Positions 1-6,218 of a stretch of 7,736 nucleotides of DNA are shown here, in pieces; the stretch's first letter is position 1; every line of letters begins with the position of its first letter. Source of the DNA: Gemmatimonadales bacterium (GTDB lineage: Bacteria > Gemmatimonadota > Gemmatimonadetes > Gemmatimonadales > GWC2-71-9); contig JACDDX010000011.1 of the NCBI GenBank assembly GCA_013816685.1, positions 5,628 through 13,363 of the forward strand, given 5' to 3'. Position numbers and translations under genes: made by a program. The notes beneath the pieces were generated by a model. It saw only the letters and a list, made by a program, of their open reading frames with translations. It ran no database searches and was not told the DNA's origin.

Positions 1-2
1 GC

Positions 3-626
3 CGCAACCATCACGAGATGTATTTCTTCCCACGACGCTCGGCGCCTCCCGCCGTCCGCCTGCACGTCCCTCAGGCGCCACGGCTCGCCGCCCGTCTCGG
101 CGACCTGGGGTATGACGTCACGGCCGACCCTGAATTGGCCGATCTCGTCGTGGTCGAGACCCTGACCGATGCCTGGCGCAGCTATGCGCAGAACGGAGGC
201 CAGGTGCTGTGGCTGGCCGAGCGCGCCGACTCCTACCAGACGCACCTCGGGCAGTGGGGCGTGGCGGCGCGCGACGGGCGCTCGTGGCAGGGCGACTGGG
301 CCAGCAGCATGAGCTGGCTTCGTCAGGATCAGCTCTTCACCGGCATTCCCACCGGCGGTACGGTGGATTTCGCGTTTGCGGATCTGACGCCCGAGACCGT
401 GCTAGTCGGCCTGCAGCCGCGCGACTTCGCCAGTCGCGTCCATGCCGGTCTCTTCGTGGGCTGGGTGCACCACGTCGTCGCCCTGGTCGCCGAGCGGCCG
501 GTGGACCGGGGTCGCGTGCTGGCGTGCACGTTTCGCATTCGGGAGCAGCTGGACCAGCATCCCGTCGCGACGATCATGATGGATGACATGATCCGCCACC
601 TGACCGAAGGCGTGGCGAAGGGATGA
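3..626 (+). CDS. Glycoside hydrolase family 2-like protein, C-terminal part (5' truncated)
   Basis: The frame is open from the left edge (codons from base 3) to TGA at 624-626, giving about 207 residues. The ATG at 18 is only an internal methionine: the frame continues upstream of it as RNHHEM, so the true start lies outside. The visible part begins with a strand-like segment (MYFFPRR), then a Rossmann/GATase-like stretch that includes GGQVLWLAE, then GDWASSMSWLRQDQLF, and a C-terminal segment VGWVHHVVALVAE...RGRVLACTFRI. From memory, this order matches the C-terminal region of large bacterial GH2 (beta-galactosidase/beta-glucuronidase superfamily) proteins, downstream of the catalytic barrel. 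No catalytic residue can be inspected here, so activity and substrate are unknown. The stop overlaps the next gene's start (ATGA, 623-626), which implies one transcript and translational coupling with the GH1-RmlD fusion. The family call is moderate; a non-catalytic relative is possible. Confidence 0.65.
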   Translation, partial: RNHHEMYFFPRRSAPPAVRLHVPQAPRLAARLGDLGYDVTADPELADLVVVETLTDAWRSYAQNGGQVLWLAERADSYQTHLGQWGVAARDGRSWQGDWASSMSWLRQDQLFTGIPTGGTVDFAFADLTPETVLVGLQPRDFASRVHAGLFVGWVHHVVALVAERPVDRGRVLACTFRIREQLDQHPVATIMMDDMIRHLTEGVAKG

Positions 627-2854
627 CTCTTTCCGCGGTCGGCAGTCCCCTCGAAATGTGGGGCGGCGTCGAATGCACCGTGAACCGGGTGGGCGACACC
701 TTCCGGGATCAGCTGGTGCTGAATGGCCACGACGTACGAACCGACGATCTCGAGCGCTTCGCCAGGCTGGGGTTCAGAACGATGCGCGTGCCGGTCCTGT
801 GGGAGCGCGTCGCTCCCAGCGGCCTGGAGCACGCCGACTGGCGCTGGTCCGATGCGCGGCTAGCCCAAGCGCGCGAGTTGGGCATCCGCCCGATCGTCGG
901 ATTGGTCCACCACGGAAGCGGGCCTGCCGGTACCAGCCTGCTCGATCCCGCCTTCCCAGGACGGCTCGCGGAGTTTGCCCGCGCCGTGGCAGAACGGTAC
1001 CCGTGGGTGACGGCCTACACCCCAGTCAATGAGCCTCTCACCACCGCACGATTCAGCGCGCTCTACGGGTTGTGGTATCCTCATGTCAGCGACAGCCGCC
1101 AGTTCGTGCGCGCACTCCTGGTGCAGTGCCGGGCCTCGATTCTCGCCATGCGTTCGATCCGCGAGATCACACCCGGTGCCGCGCTGGTGCAGACCGAGGA
1201 CCTGGGGCGCACGTACAGTACGCCCCTGCTCGCCTACCAGGCGACCTTCGACAACGAGCGCCGCTGGCTCACCTTCGACTTGCTGACGGGACGGCTGACC
1301 CGCACCGACCGGATGTGGCGCTACATGCGCGACCAGGGCATCGATGAAGAGACGCTGGAGTGGTTCAGGGTCAACGCCTGTCCGCCGGACCTGCTTGGCA
1401 TCAATCACTATGTCACCAGCAACCGCTATCTCGACACCGATCGGCGGCGCTACCCGGCGCACACGTGGGGCGGAAACGGCCGCCATCGCTACGCCGATGT
1501 TGAGGCGGTACGTGTGCTCGAGCGACCGGCCAGTCCCCGGGAGGTGCTGCTGGAAGCGTGGCAGCGTTACCACCTTCCCCTCGCGGTGACCGAGGTGCAC
1601 CTCGGATGTACCCGTGAGGAGCAGCTCCGCTGGCTCGGTGAGGTGTGGGCCGCCGCCGCGGCGGCTCGCCAGCAAGGTGCGGACGTCCGTGCGGTGACCG
1701 CGTGGTCGCTCCTCGGTGCCTTCGATTGGGATTCGCTGCTGACTCGTGCGGCTGGGCACTACGAGCCAGGGGCGTTCGACGTGCGTGGCCCAGCGCCGCG
1801 GATCACGGCCCTGGGCAGGATGATCGGCGATCTGGCCCACGGCCGCGCGACGTCGCATCCGGCCGGTCAGGGGCCGGGCTGGTGGGAGCGGTCGGGTCGG
1901 TTTGCCCACGGCCATGGGGAGACGGCCCCACCGGCCCTGAGGACACGCGTGCGCCGAGTCGCAGAGGCCCCATTGATCGTCGTCACCGGCGCGGGTGGCA
2001 CGCTGGCAACGGCATTCGGTCGAGTCGCCCAGCTGAGAGGCCTCGAAGCGCAACTGCTCTCACGCTCGTCTCTCGACGTGGCGGATCCCGCATCGGTAGC
2101 GAGCGCTTTGGCGGAGCACCGGCCCTGGGCCGTCGTGAATGCGTCAGGCTACGTCAGGGTCGGTGACGCCGAACGGCACCGCGATATCTGTTTTCGGGAG
2201 AATGCCCTGGGCGCGGCAACGCTCGCTCGGGAATGTGCCCGGCTGGGCGTTGCGCTGGTGACGTTTTCCAGCGACCTGGTGTTTTCAGGAACAGCTCGGA
2301 AACCGTACGTGGAGAGCGATCCGGCGTGCCCCTCCACGGTGTACGGCGCGAGCAAGGTGGCCGCCGAGCAGGGGGTTGCCGAGGCAATGCCCGCCGCGCT
2401 GACAATCCGGACCAGCGCGTTCTTCGGTCCGTGGGACGTGCACAACCTGTTGACGCGCGCCCTGGAATCGTTGCGCGCGGGTGGAGCCTGGGAAGTTCCC
2501 GATGCGGTGGTGTCACCGACCTACGTGCCCGACCTCGTGAACGCAGCGCTGGACCTGCTGATCGATGGCGAGCGCGGCATCTGGCATCTCACCAACGCCG
2601 GGCAGCTGTCCTGGCTTGAGTTTGTCCGGCGTGGTGCCGAACTCGCCGGGCTCCAACCCGGCCGGGTTCGGGTCTCGTCTTCGATCCTCCCCCACGAGTC
2701 ACGTGGCTCCTATACCGCCCTCAGCAGCGAGCGCGGCATGCTGCTGCCGCCACTCGAGAATGCGCTGGAGCGCTACATCAAAGCGCGCGCCGAGAAGCTG
2801 GCGCGGGCTCAGCCCTTCGACGCCTTGACCGCCACTCCCGCTGCGGGTGCCTGA
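623..2854 (+). CDS. GH1-like glycosidase fused to RmlD-like sugar-nucleotide reductase
   Basis: This 743-residue protein has two domains. Residues ~10-400 form a GH1-like TIM barrel. The acid/base motif TPVNEP is present (E137). The nucleophile region reads AVTEVHLG (E324), keeping the TE of the usual TENG. The late barrel signature AWSLLGAFDWDSL is also recognisable. The usual N-terminal QxEG glycone-binding motif is replaced by WGGVECTVNRVGD, and the barrel is shorter than typical GH1 (~450), so the substrate probably differs. Residues ~450-730 resemble dTDP-4-dehydrorhamnose reductase (RmlD, extended SDR). They show the dinucleotide loop VTGAGG (T455), FSSDLVFSG, the YxxxK pair (Y574, K578) and RTSAFFG. 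A linker of ~50 residues, rich in G, H and R, joins the two. No signal peptide or membrane segment is visible, so the enzyme should be cytoplasmic, which is odd for a hydrolase. The ATG at 623 sits in an ATGA overlap with the GH2-like gene. The nearby GAAGGG is too close to be a normal ribosome site, so coupling is likely. The 3' end overlaps the convergent mutase gene by 46 bp. The domain calls are solid; the joint reaction is unknown. Confidence 0.88.
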   Translation: MTLSAVGSPLEMWGGVECTVNRVGDTFRDQLVLNGHDVRTDDLERFARLGFRTMRVPVLWERVAPSGLEHADWRWSDARLAQARELGIRPIVGLVHHGSGPAGTSLLDPAFPGRLAEFARAVAERYPWVTAYTPVNEPLTTARFSALYGLWYPHVSDSRQFVRALLVQCRASILAMRSIREITPGAALVQTEDLGRTYSTPLLAYQATFDNERRWLTFDLLTGRLTRTDRMWRYMRDQGIDEETLEWFRVNACPPDLLGINHYVTSNRYLDTDRRRYPAHTWGGNGRHRYADVEAVRVLERPASPREVLLEAWQRYHLPLAVTEVHLGCTREEQLRWLGEVWAAAAAARQQGADVRAVTAWSLLGAFDWDSLLTRAAGHYEPGAFDVRGPAPRITALGRMIGDLAHGRATSHPAGQGPGWWERSGRFAHGHGETAPPALRTRVRRVAEAPLIVVTGAGGTLATAFGRVAQLRGLEAQLLSRSSLDVADPASVASALAEHRPWAVVNASGYVRVGDAERHRDICFRENALGAATLARECARLGVALVTFSSDLVFSGTARKPYVESDPACPSTVYGASKVAAEQGVAEAMPAALTIRTSAFFGPWDVHNLLTRALESLRAGGAWEVPDAVVSPTYVPDLVNAALDLLIDGERGIWHLTNAGQLSWLEFVRRGAELAGLQPGRVRVSSSILPHESRGSYTALSSERGMLLPPLENALERYIKARAEKLARAQPFDALTATPAAGA

Positions 2855-4347
2855 GCGAGCGTCGTCCGCGCTACCTCAACCTGCTCGGCGGCTTTTCGGC
2901 CCGCGATGAATGCGTGGTCGGAGTTGTAATACTCCCATTCGCTGTACCGTCCTGCCAATGTGATGTGATGCGAAGCGAGCCACTTCCGGATCCGTTCCAC
3001 GTTTTCGGCGCGGCCGTGATCATAGACGACGTACGCGACTGGCATGTCGACCTGGTTCGCGGCCCAGATGGGATCGTCCGCGCGGATGAACCCGGCAGCG
3101 ATGCAGTGGTCGATGCAGCGGCGGATCAGCGCGTCACCATCGCAGGGCAGTGGCTTGGACGGCGAGTACGTGATCTCACAGGTGAAGCCGAAGCCACCCG
3201 GTGCGTTGCAGTGCGGGCTCGCGTTGCCCTGCACGAAAATCCGGTGAAAGACTGTGTCCTCGGGATAGTAGATCCAGTGCTTCTCGGTGATGTCGGGACG
3301 GCCGACACCAATATTGACGCACCGAACTGAGACGTGTCTCAGCCCGCGCGCAGCCTCTTGGATCTCGGCCGGAGCCTCATCGCCGGCAAGCGCGATCAGC
3401 TTCGGCAGGGGCATCGTACTGATGAGATGCTCGAACCGTACGGTCGAGCCATCGTCGAAGGTGGCGGTTCGCTGCCGCGGGGACAGTCGGACGACTCGGG
3501 TGTTCATCCGAACCTTGCCCTGAAGGTGCGGGAGGAAGCCGTCCATCAGCGCCTGAAACCCGCCTCGCAACGGATACCCGAAGCGCGCATTGGGGCCCAT
3601 GGGCTTGGGCACCGGTGATAGTGCACCTTCAATCATTTCTTCGAGATTGGGAAGGGGAACACGCCCGCCCAACCACGATGTCTCCATCTCTTCGAGGGGC
3701 ACCGCCCACAGCTTCTCGTTGTACGGAATCGCGAAATGTTTGGCGATTCCGGCTCCCCAGACTCGGTAGATGAAGTCCTTGAAGTTCCGGGGCGGCCCCT
3801 TGGGACGAATTACGCGTCGATCCGGTCCGCCATAGCGCTGGCGCTTGACCGACGTTCCGGAGCGGCTCCCGTTTGTGCTGGCCAACAGCGGCTCGAACAT
3901 GTCGCGGCGTTCGGGCCCGGCATAATCGGCAGCAGGAGCGGCGGGCGCTGGCGTGCCGGCGATCGTGCCGAACCGTGCCTCGACCGCACCCACGATGCAT
4001 TCCTTGATGACCGCAGGCGGAAGTCCATAGAGCGCGCCCTGAAACGGATAGCGGGTATAGGTCCCCTTGCTGCGGATCCATGCCTCGCGATCCTGCCAGT
4101 GCACGTTGTCGCCGAGCAGCATCTGGTAGAGCTCGTGAACGTATGGGTCGTTCGAGAACATGATGTGTCCGGCGAAGTCGAAGGTGAAGCCGTGGTCGAC
4201 CAGCGACCGGCACCACCCGCCGACACGCGCCTCCTGCTCGACGAGCAGGGCGTCCGAGCCGAGATGATAAGCGGCGCTCAACCCGGTTGGGCCGGCGCCG
4301 ATGACCAGGACAGGTGCGCGGGTAGAAGTGCTTTGCTGGGGTGGCAA
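2809..4347 (-). CDS. Eukaryotic-type UDP-galactopyranose mutase-like flavoprotein
   Basis: This 512-residue FAD-dependent protein likely interconverts UDP-galactopyranose and UDP-galactofuranose, or does a related sugar-nucleotide isomerisation, in the cytoplasm. The FAD-binding loop VIGAGPTG (G17, G19, G22) is followed by VEQEARVGGW and FDFAGHIMFS (H61), then YPFQGALYGLP. The diagnostic stretch runs from 197 to 234: WGAGIAKHF, PYNEKLWAVP (N210) and WLGGRVPLPN (R229). It then has GPNARFGYPLRGG (~251-263), and near the C-terminus GRYSEWEYYNSDHAFIAG (466-483). These resemble fungal/protozoan UGM; the bacterial Glf signature GYTxKQWG is not seen. An insertion at ~129-186 carries two YxGPxRR motifs (separate entry). 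The start is TTG at 4347, chosen for an AGGAG site 5 nt upstream and because no ATG precedes residue 63. It lies 11 bp after the glycosyltransferase stop, so the two form an operon and probably make and use a furanosyl donor (inference). Another isomerase or oxidoreductase of the same fold is possible. Confidence 0.82.
   Translation of the reverse strand: MPPQQSTSTRAPVLVIGAGPTGLSAAYHLGSDALLVEQEARVGGWCRSLVDHGFTFDFAGHIMFSNDPYVHELYQMLLGDNVHWQDREAWIRSKGTYTRYPFQGALYGLPPAVIKECIVGAVEARFGTIAGTPAPAAPAADYAGPERRDMFEPLLASTNGSRSGTSVKRQRYGGPDRRVIRPKGPPRNFKDFIYRVWGAGIAKHFAIPYNEKLWAVPLEEMETSWLGGRVPLPNLEEMIEGALSPVPKPMGPNARFGYPLRGGFQALMDGFLPHLQGKVRMNTRVVRLSPRQRTATFDDGSTVRFEHLISTMPLPKLIALAGDEAPAEIQEAARGLRHVSVRCVNIGVGRPDITEKHWIYYPEDTVFHRIFVQGNASPHCNAPGGFGFTCEITYSPSKPLPCDGDALIRRCIDHCIAAGFIRADDPIWAANQVDMPVAYVVYDHGRAENVERIRKWLASHHITLAGRYSEWEYYNSDHAFIAGRKAAEQVEVARTTLAQAPAAGVAVKASKG
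3790..3963 (-). other. Insertion in the mutase with twin YxGPxRR motifs
   Basis: Residues ~129-186 of the mutase-like protein form a stretch rich in A, P, G, S and R that looks disordered. It lies between the conserved segment ending AVEARFG and the conserved NFKDFIYRVWG. It holds YAGPERR (residues 142-148, bases 3904-3924) and YGGPDRR (172-178, bases 3814-3834), 30 residues apart. The codons of the two copies differ, so this is not a recent DNA duplication. The reading frame stays open and codon use resembles the flanks, so it is a protein-level insertion rather than an assembly error. Its function is not known to me. Confidence 0.6.
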
Positions 4348-4352
4348 GGTTG

Positions 4353-4357
4353 CTCCT
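4353..4357 (-). promoter_or_regulatory. Ribosome binding site deciding a TTG start
   Basis: On the - strand AGGAG lies 5 nt before TTG (4347-4345), immediately after the TGA of the glycosyltransferase (4361-4359). The strong site with good spacing is the reason for accepting the rare TTG start. Its position directly after the upstream stop suggests coupled translation. Confidence 0.75.
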
Positions 4358-4358
4358 C

Positions 4359-5501
4359 TCAGGTGTGCTGGGCGAGGTGCCCGGAGAGTGATTGGTCGAT
4401 GAGCTGCTCCATGCGCGCTGCCGTGATATCCCAGCTCGACTGCGCGACGACGGCACGCATCCGGATGGCGCGTGCCTCACGCTCGGCGACCGGAGCGTCC
4501 AACGCGCGCTCGCAGGCGCTCACGAACGAAGCGGCCGAGTCGGCAAGGTAAACGATTTCACCGTAGGATCTCACGACGTCCGTGATTGACGTACTGACAA
4601 TCGGCCGCTCGGCCGCCATGTATTCCAGCGTCTTCGTGGGACTGATGAATCGTGTCGCGTCGTTCAGCGCGAAGGGAAGGAGGCACACGTCCCATCCCGA
4701 GAGATACGCCGGCAGTTCCGTGTAGGACCGCTGTCCCAGGTAGTGCACGTTGGGATGTCGGGGGAGGGTGCCGGGGTCGATTTTGACCACCGGTCCCACG
4801 ATGACGATTTCCCACTCGGCGTGGGACGCGCCGAGCCGGTCGAGGATGGCGAGGTCGAGTCGCTCATCGATCACACCGAAGTAGCCGAGCCGAGGCCTCG
4901 AGAGTGACGCCTGATCGGGTGGCTCGGCCACCGTGCCCGCACCCGGCTTGGCCTGCGCGAAGTGTCCGGCATCGACGCTGCTTGGAAAGCACGACACCTG
5001 CGGGTGTCGCTTCCGCTTCGCTTCGTAGAGGCTGACGCCACCGGTGAAGACGATGTCGGCGCGCTCCAGCAGCGCCGCTTCCCTGCGCAGCAGTTCCGGC
5101 GGCGCCCCGAGGAAGAGCGAGAGTTCATCCATGCAATCGTATACGACCAGTGCCGGGTCGATCGCGTCGAGAAGCGGCTCCGCCATTGGCGTGTACATCC
5201 AGGCGACGGCGCGGGTGAACTCTTCCGCCAGGACGAGTTGACGCACCAAGTCCCGGGTGACGCGAATGACCTCGTCTTCAGGTCTGCCCGCGAGGTTCGC
5301 GAGACGTGGACGGGCCACCACGATGTTCGGCTCCGGGTGGCTCAACTCCCAGCCGTCTGTCTCATCGACCGTCGCTGCCACGACAGGCTCTTCGATGTAT
5401 AGAACGCGGTGCCGCTGCGCGAAACGGGAAAGAAGGTGTTGAGGACGCTGGTAGACAAAATCCCATCGGAGATGGGAGAACACGACGAGATGAAACTGCA
5501 C
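4359..5501 (-). CDS. GT4-like glycosyltransferase, sugar unknown
   Basis: This is a cytoplasmic GT-B retaining-type glycosyltransferase of 380 residues when started at GTG 5501. The N-terminus reads QFHLVVFSHLRWDFVYQRPQ, the usual opening of this family, with the first beta strand at residues 3-9. Further motifs are YDCMDEL (121-127), FTGGVSLYEAKRKRHP (152-167), CFPSSVD (171-177) and the C-terminal domain entry LGYFGVIDERLD (205-216). The donor-site region SPTKTLEYMAAERPIVST (287-304) carries the family's E-x7-type acidic helix. The frame runs upstream to ATGs at 5582 and 5543, but those encode a basic, non-conserved extension, and the 5543 ATG overlaps a TATAAT box. It is the first gene of a two-gene operon with the mutase. 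From that pairing, a galactofuranosyl or related transferase is plausible but unproven. No membrane segment is visible, and it probably works at the inner face of the membrane on a lipid-linked glycan. Confidence 0.85.
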   Translation of the reverse strand: MQFHLVVFSHLRWDFVYQRPQHLLSRFAQRHRVLYIEEPVVAATVDETDGWELSHPEPNIVVARPRLANLAGRPEDEVIRVTRDLVRQLVLAEEFTRAVAWMYTPMAEPLLDAIDPALVVYDCMDELSLFLGAPPELLRREAALLERADIVFTGGVSLYEAKRKRHPQVSCFPSSVDAGHFAQAKPGAGTVAEPPDQASLSRPRLGYFGVIDERLDLAILDRLGASHAEWEIVIVGPVVKIDPGTLPRHPNVHYLGQRSYTELPAYLSGWDVCLLPFALNDATRFISPTKTLEYMAAERPIVSTSITDVVRSYGEIVYLADSAASFVSACERALDAPVAEREARAIRMRAVVAQSSWDITAARMEQLIDQSLSGHLAQHT

Positions 5502-5510
5502 GGTAAGACG

Positions 5511-5519
5511 CTTTCCTTT
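5511..5519 (-). promoter_or_regulatory. Ribosome binding site for the glycosyltransferase GTG start
   Basis: On the - strand AAAGGAAAG ends 9 nt before GTG (5501-5499). It is purine-rich, of moderate strength, and well placed for this start. The upstream ATG candidates have no site of comparable spacing. Confidence 0.55.
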
Positions 5520-5541
5520 AGGAAGTGAATTTCGGAGTGAC

Positions 5542-5570
5542 ATTATACATCGAAAGCGACCTCTTTTCCG
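5542..5570 (-). promoter_or_regulatory. Predicted promoter of the glycosyltransferase-mutase operon
   Basis: On the - strand a perfect -10 hexamer TATAAT occupies 5547-5542, a striking AT-rich island in this GC-rich DNA. With a 17-bp spacer the -35 position reads CGGAAA (5570-5565), which matches TTGACA at only 3 of 6 positions, so an activator or a weak basal promoter is possible. The expected transcript start near 5535 would leave a leader of about 35 nt before GTG 5501. This is a motif-based call only. Confidence 0.55.
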
Positions 5571-5609
5571 GGCTCCACGCACTTTGGGACTGTGAGCCTC
5601 GTCACCTGA

Positions 5610-5633
5610 GGCGGCTTCGCCCAGACTGCCGCC
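5610..5633. repeat. Inverted repeat GGCGGC / GCCGCC
   Basis: Two perfect 6-bp arms (5610-5615 and 5628-5633) flank a 12-nt loop. No T-run follows on either strand, so it is not a standard intrinsic terminator. It could be an operator or an RNA hairpin, but 6-bp GC palindromes are common by chance in such DNA. Confidence 0.25.
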
Positions 5634-5819
5634 GGGCTCCTAACGCTCTTGCAACTTCCGTGAGTGCTCTCGCCACAGGTTCGCGACGCTGAATCCATCC
5701 TGCTCATAGGACTCATCTTACCGTAGGGCAGATCGCCGGTCCGTGTCTTGCCCCGCGCCACGATCGCGAACCTCCCGGATCAACGCTCGCCGGGCGCACC
5801 CTCGTCACCGGACCCGACG

Positions 5820-6218
5820 ATGCCCGATGCCTTCCTGGTGGTCGACGATTCGAAGCTGCATCACCAGATGTATCAGCTCGTCTTCTCGCGAGGCGCACTC
5901 GCCGGCAGCACCCTTCATCACGCTTATGACGGCCGCGCAGGATACTCATTGCTCGCCGCCCATCCCGAGATGTCGCTGGTCTTCCTCGACTTGAACATGC
6001 CCGAGATGAACGGGCTCGAGTTCCTGAGCCGCCGCAAGGTCGAGGAGCTCCACCTGCACGTACCCGTCGTTCTCGTCACCACCGAAAGCACCGAAGCTGA
6101 CGAAGCCCGGGGTATCGCCGCCGGTGCCTGGCGCTATCTGCGCAAGCCGTTCCAGCCGGCCGACGTCGCCCGCGTAGTCGCCGAATGTCGCGCGCAGCGG
6201 GCGAGCGCCACGGCCTGA
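5820..6218 (+). CDS. CheY-like single-domain response regulator
   Basis: This is a 132-residue stand-alone receiver domain with no output domain. The acidic pair is D9-D10 (FLVVDDSK). The phospho-acceptor is D57 in LVFLDLNMPEMNG, T87 lies in VVLVTTES, and K109 in YLRKPF, all in the canonical CheY spacing. It should take phosphate from the HPt of the following CheA and signal by protein interaction, for example with a flagellar switch or another target. The start is ATG 5820, four codons before the first core strand. The frame can be read from a TTG at 5748, but the extra 24 residues are proline/arginine-rich and not receiver-like. The ribosome site is weak. The stop shares a base with the cheA start (TGATG, 6216-6220). 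The family is certain; whether it serves flagellar chemotaxis or another output is not. Confidence 0.9.
   Translation: MPDAFLVVDDSKLHHQMYQLVFSRGALAGSTLHHAYDGRAGYSLLAAHPEMSLVFLDLNMPEMNGLEFLSRRKVEELHLHVPVVLVTTESTEADEARGIAAGAWRYLRKPFQPADVARVVAECRAQRASATA

Larger units (their letters stand above)
5502..5819. other. Divergent intergenic region, 318 bp
   Basis: This is the spacer between the leftward glycosyltransferase operon and the rightward cheY-cheA pair. Its left 70 bp are AT-richer and hold the ribosome site and TATAAT box above. The rest is GC-rich. CCGGGCTCC occurs twice (5568-5576 and 5632-5640), and there is a GC inverted repeat at 5610-5633. No convincing -35/-10 pair or ribosome site for cheY was found, and no RNA gene was recognised. 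The small open frames here look random. Confidence 0.6.

Noticed and set aside
860..2053. 397-codon open frame on the - strand across the GH1 domain
   Set aside because: It is a shadow of the GH1-RmlD coding frame; it shows no family motif and its composition follows the antisense of biased codons.
3629..4480. 283-codon - strand open frame spanning the glycosyltransferase/mutase junction
   Set aside because: It is in another frame from both real genes and contains only out-of-frame echoes of them.
3736..4551. 271-codon + strand open frame
   Set aside because: It is antisense to the mutase and glycosyltransferase; no domain, ribosome site or start context supports it.
5518..5550. Ten-codon upstream open frame (ATG at 5550, TAA at 5520-5518, - strand)
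   Set aside because: Its ATG overlaps the TATAAT box, so it would not be in the transcript expected from that promoter.
5596..5612. GCCTC/GAGGC 5-bp inverted repeat
   Set aside because: Too short and without a T-run; expected by chance in this composition.
5543..5761. 72-codon - strand open frame in the intergenic region
   Set aside because: It has no recognisable motif, ends at the promoter of the glycosyltransferase operon, and has a basic, random-looking composition.
5748..5819. N-terminal extension of CheY from TTG 5748
   Set aside because: The 24 extra residues are not receiver-like, and ATG 5820 places the core strand at the usual distance from the N-terminus.
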